Shown: positions 1 to 7,987 of the stretch, one piece after another
Numbering within the stretch: the stretch's first letter is position 1
How the letters are laid out: each line of letters begins with the position of its first letter
Source: Allopusillimonas ginsengisoli
GTDB taxonomy: Bacteria > Pseudomonadota > Gammaproteobacteria > Burkholderiales > Burkholderiaceae_B
NCBI GenBank assembly: GCA_005239165.1
Contig: RAPG01000003.1
Coordinates: 124,001 to 188,000, forward strand
DNA length: 64,000 nucleotides
Direction of reading: 5' to 3'
The notes under the pieces: generated by a model
What the model was told of the DNA's origin: nothing
Seen by the model: only the letters and a program-made list of their open reading frames with translations
Database searches by the model: none
Position numbers and translations under genes: made by a program

Positions 1-2
1 TT

Positions 3-386
3 AATCAGCTGGCGTCTGCGGCGCACTGGATATTTCCTGGCATTGATGAGGGAAGACTGCTTACTGGGCATGATCGCCCAGAAGACATCGCCGCGTTTTA
101 TCATCAGCGTGGTGCGGATGTGGTGGTCGTCAAGCTTGGAGCCAAGGGCGCTTTTTACTCGGCCAATGACGATAGCGGCTACGTGCCTGCGTTTGAGGTT
201 GAGCGCGTTATCGATACTGTGGGGGCGGGCGATGGTTTTGCCGTGGGTGTGATCAGTGCTTTGCTTGAAGACGCGCCCTTGCGTCGCGCCGTGGAGCGTG
301 GCGCCTGGATAGGTTCGCGGGCAGTGCAGGTGCTTGGTGATACCGAAGGGCTGCCCACGCGAGCAGAGCTGCAAGCAGCGTTTTGA
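3..386 (+). CDS. kdgK: 2-keto-3-deoxygluconate kinase, C-terminal part (PfkB family)
   Basis: The reading frame is open from the left edge of the window, so the start is missing. The visible 127 residues are the C-terminal part of a PfkB/ribokinase-type sugar kinase. They include the segment VVVKLGAKGAFY and the anion-hole and catalytic motif DTVGAGDGFAVG, whose Asp is the family's catalytic base. The assignment to 2-keto-3-deoxygluconate kinase rather than another PfkB sugar kinase comes from overall resemblance and from the KDPG aldolase gene that converges on it. Together the two would phosphorylate KDG and cleave KDPG to pyruvate and glyceraldehyde 3-phosphate in the cytoplasm. Confidence 0.85.
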   Translation, partial: NQLASAAHWIFPGIDEGRLLTGHDRPEDIAAFYHQRGADVVVVKLGAKGAFYSANDDSGYVPAFEVERVIDTVGAGDGFAVGVISALLEDAPLRRAVERGAWIGSRAVQVLGDTEGLPTRAELQAAF

Positions 387-428
387 CCGTTACATTGTCC
401 TGAGCCGCCTGCTGTCGCTTGCACCAGA

Positions 429-470
429 TAGGGCGGGCAAGGTTATGCCGCCCGCGCTATTGTTGTGTGT
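429..470. terminator. possible shared terminator between kdgK and eda
   Basis: The convergent spacer contains a GC-rich hairpin with arms GGGCGG (431-436) and CCGCCC (448-453), followed by a T-rich but interrupted stretch. It is placed to end kdgK on the plus strand. The T tract is poor, so this is only a candidate. Confidence 0.35.
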
Positions 471-500
471 TTTTGAGGCCGGGGCCGGTCGTACACCGGT

Positions 501-1115
501 TCAGGCGCTGGCGTCGCGCGCGAGTGCAGTAATAGCGTCCCAGCGCCGTTCGGTAACGGCAGACTCAGGCGTTAGCCATGAACCACCAACGCATTTGACA
601 TTGGGCAGTGCCAGATACTGACGCGCGTTTTGTGCATGAATGCCGCCCGTCGGGCAAAACACGATGTCAGGCAAGGGGCCATAGAGCGCTTTGAGCAGCC
701 CTATGCCGCCGATCGCTTCGGCCGGAAAAAGCTTCTGAACATTAAACCCCTGGTCGGCGGCAAACATAGACTCTGACGCTGTGGCGATGCCTGGCAAAAA
801 GGGTATTGCAGACTGACGCGCGACGCTGGCCAGTTCAGGCGTGAGACCAGGGCTGACACAAAAGGCAGCCCCTGCTTTAATCGCCGCTTCATACTGTGCT
901 GGTGTGCGTACCGTGCCGGCGCCCACCAACGCCTCGGGTACTTCCTGGCTGATCAAGCGGATAGCTTCCAGTGCGCTTTCTGAGCGCAGGGTAATTTCTA
1001 GCGTGCGCACGCCGCCCTGAGTCAGTGCCCGTGCAAGATCGACGGCAGTTGTTATGTCTTTGATTACCATGACGGGCATAACCTGGCTTTGTTCAAGCAG
1101 TTCAAGAGCATTCAT
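501..1115 (-). CDS. eda: KHG/KDPG aldolase
   Basis: This 204-residue protein matches the length and fold of the class I aldolase that splits 2-keto-3-deoxy-6-phosphogluconate (and 4-hydroxy-2-oxoglutarate) in the Entner-Doudoroff pathway. The general base is Glu40 in LEITLR, and the Schiff-base lysine is Lys128 in the motif QKLFPAE. The phosphate-binding GTVRTP (residues 67-72) and the C-terminal GGSWLTP are also present. It converges with the kdgK fragment at the window edge, which supports a KDG-catabolic role. I see no frameshift or truncation. Confidence 0.95.
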   Translation of the reverse strand: MNALELLEQSQVMPVMVIKDITTAVDLARALTQGGVRTLEITLRSESALEAIRLISQEVPEALVGAGTVRTPAQYEAAIKAGAAFCVSPGLTPELASVARQSAIPFLPGIATASESMFAADQGFNVQKLFPAEAIGGIGLLKALYGPLPDIVFCPTGGIHAQNARQYLALPNVKCVGGSWLTPESAVTERRWDAITALARDASA

Positions 1116-1247
1116 CGATACGTTCTCGCTAGATGGTTAGACCCGCAACTGCGACAGTTGGGGCGATTGCATAGATATAAGCCAGGTCTGGTGGTGTCGC
1201 TGGCGCGTACCTTCTATTGTAGGCGGGACGCGCGAAATCGTTGACGG

Positions 1248-2180
1248 TTATAGGGCGTCATCATGAAGATATTGCAGTTGTCCCGATTTGCCTTGAAGCA
1301 ATGCCTTGTTCAGCTGCACCGATTTTTTGAGATAGTCCCACAATGCCATGACACGTGTGGAGTGCCTGAGGTCTTCGTGGCAGTACATCCAGAAGCTGCG
1401 TGTGATGGTGATATCGTCATTTAGCACCTGTGTCAGCCGGCTGTCTTGTTCGGCCATGAAGCAGGGCAGAATGGCCAGAGAACGGCCTTGCAACAGGGCG
1501 TGGTATTGAGCAATGACGCTGGTACTTTTGAAAACGATGCGGTCTGTGGTGACGATGTCTTCGAGATAGCGTAACCGGTCGCTGAAAAGCAGCTCTTCAA
1601 CGTAGCCGATAAAGTCGTGATTGGCCAGATGCCCTTTACTGGTAATGGGGGAGCATTGCGACAGATAGGTTTTGCTGCCGTAAAGCTTTAATGAGTAATC
1701 CATCAACTTGGTACAAAGATAAGGACCGCGCTGGGGACGTTCAAGCGAAATGGCGATGTCAGCTTCGCGTTTGGACAGACTGATAAAGCGTGGCACAGGC
1801 ATGATGTCAAGAGTAAGGGCAGGGTAGCGGCGCTGGAAGTCCATCATTAGTGGTGCCAGCACATAGCTGCCAAAGCCTTCGGTAGACCCCACGCGTAAAT
1901 GTCCTGACAGGGTCTGCAATTGACCGGACACTTCTTCCCGCGCCTTGATCACCGTGCCTTCGATTTGTTCTGCATAGGCAAAAAAGCGTGTGCCTTCTTC
2001 AGTCAGCGTAAAGCCAGTTGCCTTGGATTTGTCAAAAAGTCGCGTATTGAGTTCGCGCTCAAGCGCCTGGATACGGCGTGACACGGTGGTGTGTTGCACC
2101 CCGAGTCGCAGCGCTGCTGCGCTGACCCGCTGTGTGCGGGCGACTTCGAGAAAATACCGCAAACCATCCCAGTCAAGCAT
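1248..2180 (-). CDS. LysR-family transcriptional regulator
   Basis: A 310-residue LysR-type regulator. The N-terminal winged helix-turn-helix covers about residues 1-60 (LDWDGLRYFLEVARTQRVSA, then SRRIQALE), followed by a substrate-binding co-inducer domain. I chose the ATG at 2180 because the longer frame begins with TTG, and GGGAT lies 4 nt upstream of this ATG. It is divergent from the binding-protein gene at 2437 with a 256-bp spacer, so by the usual LysR logic it probably controls that gene and the dehydrogenase behind it. The inducer cannot be read from the sequence. A role in valine/thymine or other methylmalonate-semialdehyde-forming catabolism is inference from the neighbours. Confidence 0.9.
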   Translation of the reverse strand: MLDWDGLRYFLEVARTQRVSAAALRLGVQHTTVSRRIQALERELNTRLFDKSKATGFTLTEEGTRFFAYAEQIEGTVIKAREEVSGQLQTLSGHLRVGSTEGFGSYVLAPLMMDFQRRYPALTLDIMPVPRFISLSKREADIAISLERPQRGPYLCTKLMDYSLKLYGSKTYLSQCSPITSKGHLANHDFIGYVEELLFSDRLRYLEDIVTTDRIVFKSTSVIAQYHALLQGRSLAILPCFMAEQDSRLTQVLNDDITITRSFWMYCHEDLRHSTRVMALWDYLKKSVQLNKALLQGKSGQLQYLHDDAL

Positions 2181-2191
2181 GTGAATCCCGT

Positions 2192-2380
2192 TGTGCAAAA
2201 ATTAGCATTGAATGTGCAAATATTGTGATGGTAAATACTTTTTTACACAACTACACTGGTCTGGCAGCCTCGGACAGGCTGTACTGCATGGGCTACATCC
2301 CAATGTAATGCCGTACGGTTTGCGGTGTGCTCTCTGGCACGCTTCTGCACGGCATGAGGCAAGGCATGGGCACCATGCCT
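2192..2380. promoter_or_regulatory. divergent control region with palindrome
   Basis: The spacer between the LysR gene and the binding-protein gene carries a direct repeat TGTGCAAA (about 2192-2199 and 2214-2221). It also carries a perfect 8-bp inverted repeat, AGGCATGG / CCATGCCT (2362-2369 and 2373-2380, 3-nt centre). Either could be a regulator site. Neither has been matched to a known operator. Confidence 0.35.
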
Positions 2381-2436
2381 GCATACAACCAGCAAGCGCA
2401 CAACAAACATAAAGCGCAAGGCAAACAGGAGACAAA

Positions 2437-3651
2437 ATGAACAAGTTCACCATGTCAGCAACCGCTGCTCTTTGCATGAGCCTGGGCGGTATTGCCCACG
2501 GCGCCGACAAACCACCCGTCACGATTGGGGTGCTTACTGATATGTCAGGCACCTACGCGTCCATGGGAGGGCCAGGATCGGTGGTGGCTGCTCAACTCGC
2601 CATAGACGATTGTCTGGCGGCCGAATGCAAAGGCATGAAAATCGATCTGGTCTCGGCAGACAACCAGAACAAGGCCGATGTCGGCGCGGCCAAGGCGCGC
2701 GAATGGTTTGACAGAGATGGCGTGGATGCCATTGCCGATCTGACAAACTCGGCCGTGGCACTTGCCGTGCAGGCAATTGCCAAAGAGAAGGATAAAGTGG
2801 TGATGTTTTCGGGCCCGGCCACGACTGGCCTGACCAATGATCAATGCTCACCAGTCGGCTTTCACTGGATGTTCGACGTGTACTCACAGTCGGTGGGCGG
2901 CGTCAAAGCCATGATCGACAAGGGTGGCAAGTCGTGGTATTTCATTACTGTTGATTATGCATTTGGCCATTCGCTTGAAAAAGGCGCAGCCGGCATGGTT
3001 AAAAAGCTGGGCGGTACTGTTGTAGGCTCGGTGCTTCATCCGCTCAATACCTCTGATTTTGCGTCGTACCTGCTCCAGGCCCAGAGTTCAAAGGCTGATG
3101 TGGTGGCGCTGGCAGACGGTGGCGGCGACGTCGTCAACGCTATCAAGCAGGCTCGTGAGTTTGGCATTGTGGCGGGCGGCCAGCGTCTGGCAGCGTTGCT
3201 GGTGTTTTTGTCAGATCTTCGGGCGCTAGGCCTTGAAACTGCGCAGGGTCTTAGCTACGTTGATGGTTTTTATTGGGATTTCGACGACCAGTCGCGCAAA
3301 TGGTCTGCGCGTTTTGCTGAGAAATTCGAAAACAAAAAACCTACCATGACTCAGGCTGGCGTGTATTCCAGTGTGCTGCATTATCTGAAGTCTGTTGCCG
3401 CGTCTGGCTCGGTCGAGGGCAAAGTAGTCGCTGAAAAGATGCGCGAAATACCCATTAAAGACCCCATCATGCATAACGCTACTATTCGGCCCGACGGTCG
3501 CGTCATACACGACATGTATTTGTATGAGGTTAAAACACCGGCAGAGTCTAAGGGAGAATGGGATATGTCCAAGCTGCTGGCAACCATACCCGCAGCAGAC
3601 GCATTCCAGCCTTTATCTGAGTCAACTTGCCCACTGGTCAAGAAGAGCTGA
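2437..3651 (+). CDS. ABC-type branched-chain amino acid-like substrate-binding protein
   Basis: A 404-residue periplasmic binding protein of the LivK / Peripla_BP_6 type. A Sec signal peptide runs to about residue 22 (cleavage after IAHGA). The mature protein opens with the family pattern PVTIGVLTDMSGTYASMGGPGS. An A/G-rich Shine-Dalgarno (AGGAGA) precedes the ATG. No permease or ATPase gene (livHMGF) is adjacent. The next gene, 35 bp downstream (3687), encodes a methylmalonate-semialdehyde dehydrogenase, so this is an orphan binding protein in a catabolic unit. Its ligand is unknown. A small acid or amide that feeds the dehydrogenase is an inference. Confidence 0.9.
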   Translation: MNKFTMSATAALCMSLGGIAHGADKPPVTIGVLTDMSGTYASMGGPGSVVAAQLAIDDCLAAECKGMKIDLVSADNQNKADVGAAKAREWFDRDGVDAIADLTNSAVALAVQAIAKEKDKVVMFSGPATTGLTNDQCSPVGFHWMFDVYSQSVGGVKAMIDKGGKSWYFITVDYAFGHSLEKGAAGMVKKLGGTVVGSVLHPLNTSDFASYLLQAQSSKADVVALADGGGDVVNAIKQAREFGIVAGGQRLAALLVFLSDLRALGLETAQGLSYVDGFYWDFDDQSRKWSARFAEKFENKKPTMTQAGVYSSVLHYLKSVAASGSVEGKVVAEKMREIPIKDPIMHNATIRPDGRVIHDMYLYEVKTPAESKGEWDMSKLLATIPAADAFQPLSESTCPLVKKS

Positions 3652-3686
3652 TTATTTAAATACATTATTTGTCAAAGGAGACAACA

Positions 3687-5180
3687 ATGAGTGCAGTCCC
3701 CCGTATCCCATTATTGGTCGGCGGCAAGCTGGTGCAGTCGAAAACAACTGAATGGAGGGATGTGCTCAATCCCGCTACTCAAGAAGTTGTTGCTCAAGTA
3801 CCTTTTGCCACGCAAGAAGAGCTGGACCATGCCGTCGCAAATGCCAAAGAGGCATTCAAGAGCTGGCGTGCAACCAGTCAGTCCAAGCGTACCCAGATCA
3901 TGATGAATCTGGCGCGTTTGGTTCGCGACAACATCAAGCCTCTGGCCAAGTCGATTTCGCTTGAGCACGGAAAAACGCTGCCTGACGCTGAGGGTGAAGT
4001 AGGGCGCGGCCTTGAGGTTATTGAGCACGCTTGCGCCATGACCTCACTGCAACTTGGCGAATACGCCGAGAACGCAGCCACCGGTATTGATGTGTATACG
4101 CTGATTCAGCCGCTAGGCGTGTGTGCCGGCATCACCGCGTTCAACTTTCCCATCATGCTGCCGTGTTTTATGTTCCCTATGGCCATCACGGCAGGCAACA
4201 CCTTCATCCTGAAGCCATCTGAACAAGACCCCAGTTCGTCGTTGATGCTGGCCCAGCTGGCCCTTGAGGCTGGGTTGCCACCGGGTGTGCTCAACGTCAT
4301 CCATGGCGGGCCTGATACAGCCAACGGGCTGTGCGATCACCCTGATATCAAGGCGATCTCATTTATTGGCTCCACGCATGTGGGCACGCATATTTATGAG
4401 CGTGCATCAAAGGCAGGCAAGCGCTGTCAGTCCATGATGGGTGCTAAAAACCACTGCGTCATTTTGCCGGATGCCGACAAAGAGGTTGCCCTGAACCAGC
4501 TAGTGGGAGCGGCATTTGGTGCCGCAGGCCAGCGCTGCATGGCAACCTCAGTAGCGGTACTGGTGGGCGAGGCCCGCGACTGGCTGCCCGACTTCGTCGA
4601 GCGCGCCAAAAAGCTCAAGGTTAATATCGGATCTGATAGCAGTGCAGACCTCGGCCCGCTGGTGTCACCCACTGCCCTGAAGCGGGTAGAAGGCCTGATT
4701 CAGAAGGGTGTTGACGAAGGCGCTGAACTGTTGCTTGATGGGCGCAATCTGACGGTGAAGGGATACGAGAAGGGTAATTTTGTTGGGCCGACCATATTCA
4801 ATGGCGTAACGGCTGACATGACGATATACCGCGAAGAAGTATTCGGACCGGTTTTGTGTGTTGCGGGCGTTGATACGCTTGAAGAGGCGGTCGATTACAT
4901 TAACCAGAACCCTAACGGCAACGGCGTGGCAATATTTACGCAAGATGGCGGTGCTGCCCGCTACTTCCAGCACAATATTGATGTCGGCCAGATCGGTATC
5001 AATATCCCTATCCCAGTGCCAGTGGCATGGTTTAGCTTCACCGGTTCGCGCGCCTCCAAACTGGGCGATCTGGGCCCCAATGGCAAACAGGCTGTACATT
5101 TCTGGACGCAAACCAAAACGGTGACAGCACGCTGGCAGGCACACGCCCAAGGGGTGAATACCACCATTTCCATGAAGTAA
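3687..5180 (+). CDS. mmsA: CoA-acylating methylmalonate-semialdehyde dehydrogenase
   Basis: This 497-residue aldehyde-dehydrogenase-superfamily enzyme converts (methyl)malonate semialdehyde, NAD+ and CoA to propionyl- or acetyl-CoA and CO2, the last step of valine, pyrimidine or inositol breakdown. The catalytic cysteine is Cys284 in GAAGQRCMATS, at the position typical of MmsA. The N-terminal LVGGKLVQS and the FIGST cofactor region are also present. I chose the ATG at 3687 rather than the TTG at 3669 because AAAGGAG lies 6 nt before it. It is probably co-transcribed with the upstream binding protein and ends before a strong terminator. Confidence 0.95.
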   Translation: MSAVPRIPLLVGGKLVQSKTTEWRDVLNPATQEVVAQVPFATQEELDHAVANAKEAFKSWRATSQSKRTQIMMNLARLVRDNIKPLAKSISLEHGKTLPDAEGEVGRGLEVIEHACAMTSLQLGEYAENAATGIDVYTLIQPLGVCAGITAFNFPIMLPCFMFPMAITAGNTFILKPSEQDPSSSLMLAQLALEAGLPPGVLNVIHGGPDTANGLCDHPDIKAISFIGSTHVGTHIYERASKAGKRCQSMMGAKNHCVILPDADKEVALNQLVGAAFGAAGQRCMATSVAVLVGEARDWLPDFVERAKKLKVNIGSDSSADLGPLVSPTALKRVEGLIQKGVDEGAELLLDGRNLTVKGYEKGNFVGPTIFNGVTADMTIYREEVFGPVLCVAGVDTLEEAVDYINQNPNGNGVAIFTQDGGAARYFQHNIDVGQIGINIPIPVPVAWFSFTGSRASKLGDLGPNGKQAVHFWTQTKTVTARWQAHAQGVNTTISMK

Positions 5181-5225
5181 GCTTATAACCAATAACTATA
5201 TATTATTCTTTCTATATTACATATA

Positions 5226-5253
5226 ATAGCCCTTCCTAAAGGGCTATTTTTTT
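5226..5253 (+). terminator. rho-independent terminator of mmsA abutting the cysB start codon
   Basis: Perfect 9-bp stem ATAGCCCTT / AAGGGCTAT (5226-5234 and 5239-5247), loop CCTA, then a T run that reaches the ATG of the next gene at 5254. Confidence 0.9.
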
Positions 5254-6204
5254 ATGAATCTCCAGCAATTTCGCTTCGTACGCGAAACAATACGGCGCAA
5301 TTTCAATCTTACCGACGCGGCGCGTGCGCTTTTTACCTCGCAGCCGGGTGTATCCAAGTCTATTATCGAGTTCGAAGACGAGCTGGGCATAAAGATTTTT
5401 GAGCGCCATGGCAAGCGCATTAAAGGCCTGACTAAGCCTGGTCAGGCTGTCGCTCAAGTCATTGATCGCATTATGCGTGAAGTCGACAACCTGAAAAAGG
5501 TAAGCGATGAATTTGCCCGGCGCGACGAGGGCAGCCTGGTCATAGGCTGTACCCATGCACAGGCGCGCTACATCCTGCCACGGGTTATTCCGCAGTTTCG
5601 CAAGCGTTTCCCCAAGGTGCATGTGTCGCTGGCCGAGGGCAACCCGCCTCATCTGGCCAAGCTGGTGTTGCACGAGCATGCAGACGTGGCAATTGCCACA
5701 GAAACCCTGGCGCATACGCCGGGGCTTGCTGCCATGCCGGTGTATTCGTGGGAGCACACCGTTGTTGTATTGCCCGATCATCCACTGGCCCAGCTTAAGT
5801 CTAGCGAAGCCAAGACGGTCTCGCTCGAGACCATTGCCAAATATCCTATTGTCACTTACGACCATGCGTTTTCGGGTCGCAACTCCATCGATCAGGCATT
5901 CTCGGCAGTCGGCCTTGAGCCTGACATCGTCCTTGAGGCCATAGATGCAGATGTCATCAAAACCTATGTCGACGTAGGGCTGGGCATTGGTATTATTGCC
6001 GGCATGGCTTACGACCCGCGCCGTGACAAGGGGCTGGTGGGCCTGCCGGTTGGTCATCTGTTCGGCACTCATACTACACGCGTGGCGGTCAAGTCCGGGG
6101 TGTTTCTACGTGATTATGTGTATGTGCTGCTCGAAATGCTGGCGCCAGAACTGACACGCGAAGTGGTGCAGGAAGCCATTGATCGCAGCCCTAAGACTGA
6201 ATAG
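5254..6204 (+). CDS. cysB: CysB-like LysR-family regulator of sulfur assimilation
   Basis: A 316-residue LysR protein with the CysB/Cbl signature: N-terminus MNLQQFRFVRE, the helix-turn-helix with TSQPGVSKSIIEFEDELGI, then FERHGKRIKGLTKPG. In the family it senses N-acetylserine and activates cysteine biosynthesis genes. The start is fixed by the conserved N-terminus. No separate Shine-Dalgarno exists. The only purine-rich stretch, AAAGGG (5238-5243), is inside the right arm of the mmsA terminator hairpin, so ribosome access may depend on that structure. A promoter must lie inside the mmsA end or spacer. Confidence 0.92.
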   Translation: MNLQQFRFVRETIRRNFNLTDAARALFTSQPGVSKSIIEFEDELGIKIFERHGKRIKGLTKPGQAVAQVIDRIMREVDNLKKVSDEFARRDEGSLVIGCTHAQARYILPRVIPQFRKRFPKVHVSLAEGNPPHLAKLVLHEHADVAIATETLAHTPGLAAMPVYSWEHTVVVLPDHPLAQLKSSEAKTVSLETIAKYPIVTYDHAFSGRNSIDQAFSAVGLEPDIVLEAIDADVIKTYVDVGLGIGIIAGMAYDPRRDKGLVGLPVGHLFGTHTTRVAVKSGVFLRDYVYVLLEMLAPELTREVVQEAIDRSPKTE

Positions 6205-6225
6205 CCGTCTTGATCTGGCTGCTGC

Positions 6226-6537
6226 ATGCTTACGCGCGGCCAGATAGTCGAGATGGCTTCTTCGCCATACGAGGCACAGACACCGGCACCGACACCGACA
6301 CCAACACCAGCACCGACACCAGCACCGACACCAGCACCAGCACCAGCACCAGCACCTGCACAGACTCAAGCACAAGCACAGACTCAAGCACAAGCACAGA
6401 CTCAAGCACAAGCACAATGTGGGCTGTGCTCTGCCCCCGTTGTGTGTGACTGGTCGTGCGACGGTCGCCACTCGGGCGGGCAGGCGCTTGCCGTGTCGTT
6501 CTCTGCGTCTATTGCAGAGCGCCGCCATATTCTCTGA
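6226..6537 (+). CDS. doubtful low-complexity ORF (Pro-Ala-Thr / Gln-Thr-Ala repeats)
   Basis: An ATG-initiated frame of 103 codons reads through the tandem repeat, giving PTPAPTPAP-type and then QTQAQA repeats, followed by a cysteine-containing tail (CGLCSAP). No convincing Shine-Dalgarno precedes it, and the repeat keeps other frames open on both strands, so the open frame alone is weak evidence. I list it because it spans the whole repeat and ends cleanly, but it may not be translated. Confidence 0.2.
   Translation: MLTRGQIVEMASSPYEAQTPAPTPTPTPAPTPAPTPAPAPAPAPAQTQAQAQTQAQAQTQAQAQCGLCSAPVVCDWSCDGRHSGGQALAVSFSASIAERRHIL
6275..6412. repeat. simple-sequence tandem repeat, hexamer block then 18-bp block
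   Basis: From about 6275 to 6357 the sequence is built of six-base units of the type CACCGA / CACCAG. From 6358 to 6411 there are three identical 18-bp copies of GCACAGACTCAAGCACAA. The tract lies between cysB and the Fur-type promoter of the DUF2325 gene. Confidence 0.95.
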
Positions 6538-6590
6538 TGCTGATTTCTTACCTTTATTGCCGCAGATGTAGTTTTTTACAATCGGACTGA

Positions 6591-6619
6591 TTGACAATCT
6601 TAATAAGAATGATTATCGT
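6591..6619 (+). promoter_or_regulatory. promoter with Fur-box-like operator
   Basis: A consensus -35 TTGACA (6591-6596) is followed after 17 bp by a weak -10 TATCGT (6614-6619). The spacer contains AATAAGAATGATTATC (6602-6617), which closely matches the Fur-box core AATGATAATCATTATC. The operator between -35 and -10 is the classical arrangement for iron repression. Confidence 0.7.
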
Positions 6620-6649
6620 TACGTCACCTTCTTGTTCTGGAGAGCATTC

Positions 6650-7051
6650 ATGTCTCAACCCGTCAGCGCAGTCGTGGTCGGTGCAGACCGCCTAGGTAAC
6701 ATCCCCGAACTACTAAAAGGGCATAACATCGCCATTCGTCACCATATCAGCGGCCGTGATCCCTCGCATCAGAAAAAAAGCCTGCAGCTTCCTTCGGGCA
6801 CAGATCTGCTTATTCTGCTTACCGATTTTCTCGGCCATAATGTCATGAAAACCTTTCGGTCGGCGGCGCAACGCGCTGGTATACGTGTTCTGGCTTGTCG
6901 CCGTTCTGTATGCAGCATGAAGCAGGCACTGACTCAGTGTGGTTACTGTGAGGCCTGCTCAATCCAGCCAAATGCCCAGCAGCCTGTGCATTTCATCTCC
7001 AAGTCTGCTCATGCTGGCAACAAGCGTGCAAAGCTGCGGCAGGCCCATTAG
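6650..7051 (+). CDS. DUF2325 family protein, predicted Fur-regulated
   Basis: A 133-residue soluble protein that resembles the uncharacterised DUF2325 family. A Rossmann-like N-terminus (SAVVVGADRLGNIPELL) is followed by TDLLILLTDFLGHN. A cysteine-rich segment (about residues 79-100) holds CRRSVC and CGYCEAC, which could bind metal. The ATG at 6650 has GGAGAG upstream. The Fur-type operator in its promoter suggests expression under iron starvation. It stands alone between a terminator downstream and a repeat tract upstream. Function is unknown; a metal or redox role is inference from the cysteines and the operator. Confidence 0.8.
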   Translation: MSQPVSAVVVGADRLGNIPELLKGHNIAIRHHISGRDPSHQKKSLQLPSGTDLLILLTDFLGHNVMKTFRSAAQRAGIRVLACRRSVCSMKQALTQCGYCEACSIQPNAQQPVHFISKSAHAGNKRAKLRQAH

Positions 7052-7083
7052 GCTAATCCAAACAATAAGGCGAGCATAAGTTT

Positions 7084-7109
7084 AAAGGCAGCGTAAGCTG
7101 CCTTTTTTT
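7084..7109 (+). terminator. rho-independent terminator
   Basis: Perfect 9-bp stem AAAGGCAGC / GCTGCCTTT (7084-7092, 7097-7105) with a GTAA loop and seven T's. It ends the DUF2325 transcript. Confidence 0.92.
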
Positions 7110-7258
7110 GAAGTGTTCAGTATTAAGCCCATACATTAGCCGCTACTGCCGCGCATTGCGCAGGGGTCACCAAACTTACCCGGGTGTCAGGCTTTTAAGT
7201 TGGCGTGGGGGGCAAGCTTACGTTAAACAGGCATTAGCCAGGCAATTGCCTGGTTTAA

Positions 7259-7987
7259 TTAACGTAGCCGCTTGCGGGTCTGTACACTAACCTGAGAGCT
7301 AAGCCGTTTGCTTTGGGCCTGATCTGCCATGTTGCCGGCGTCATCATGGCGCACAGCAGCAAGGCGGCGTGCGCCGTTATAGCGCTTGCGCCAGTAGTTG
7401 ATATCCATGCTTTCTATGCGCACAACAGATCCAGTGCGCGGGGCGTGTAGAAATTTGGAATTACCCAAATAGATGCCCACATGTGAAAAACGACTGCCTC
7501 GGGTATTGAAGAACACCAGATCGCCGCGTTTGAGGTCATCACGCTTTATGGATTCGCCCTTGCGTGCTATAGCCGCAGACTGCCGGGGCAGCTTGAGGCC
7601 AAGCGATTTTTCGGCTGCATAAATGACCAAGCCACTGCAGTCGAAGCCTGTGTTGGGGGCGGTGCCGCCGTAACTGTATTTGATGCCCAGCATTTTGAGA
7701 GCCGTTGCGACCATGGCTTCTTTTTGGGGCTTGTTTTGTGGGGTGGAATAACGGCGCTCTTTGGAGGCCAGATAGGCACCCAGCGGATCAGACTGGGTAT
7801 GCGACAGATAATTATCGCGAATGAGACGGTTGGCACTGAGGTCGGCCTCGGCCATTTGCTGCGAGTTACCGGTGGTTGCGCAACCAGTAAGCGCCAGAGC
7901 TGACAACACCAGCATCGCCCGCACGCCGCGCCACAAGAAATAGGAAGATATGTATGAGGATTGGCAGTGTGTGTAATGTGGTGGCAT
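7259..7987 (-). CDS. NlpC/P60 family lipoprotein, putative cell-wall endopeptidase
   Basis: The protein has 242 residues from the ATG at 7987. A lipobox LALTGC (Cys36) after a hydrophobic stretch marks an envelope lipoprotein. The C-terminal half is an NlpC/P60 (C40) domain with the catalytic set Cys117 (FDCSGLV), His169 (FSHVGIY) and His181 (FLHAP). Family members cut peptide stems of peptidoglycan (MepS/Spr-like). The N-terminus before the lipoprotein signal is long, and an internal TTG at about codon 19 could be the real start. No Shine-Dalgarno settles this. It is a single-gene unit. Confidence 0.9.
   Translation of the reverse strand: MPPHYTHCQSSYISSYFLWRGVRAMLVLSALALTGCATTGNSQQMAEADLSANRLIRDNYLSHTQSDPLGAYLASKERRYSTPQNKPQKEAMVATALKMLGIKYSYGGTAPNTGFDCSGLVIYAAEKSLGLKLPRQSAAIARKGESIKRDDLKRGDLVFFNTRGSRFSHVGIYLGNSKFLHAPRTGSVVRIESMDINYWRKRYNGARRLAAVRHDDAGNMADQAQSKRLSSQVSVQTRKRLR

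Larger units (their letters stand above)
6205..6649. other. gene-poor spacer between cysB and the DUF2325 gene
   Basis: This 445-bp interval holds the tandem repeat at 6275-6412, a doubtful ORF over it, and the Fur-type promoter at 6591-6619. I see nothing else in it. Confidence 0.8.

Noticed and set aside
6106..6597. Minus-strand 163-codon frame with repeated Cys-Leu residues over the simple-sequence tract
   Set aside because: It overlaps the cysB 3' end and the repeat; its composition comes from reading the CACCAG/CAAGCA repeats backward, and no start site or homologous motif supports it.
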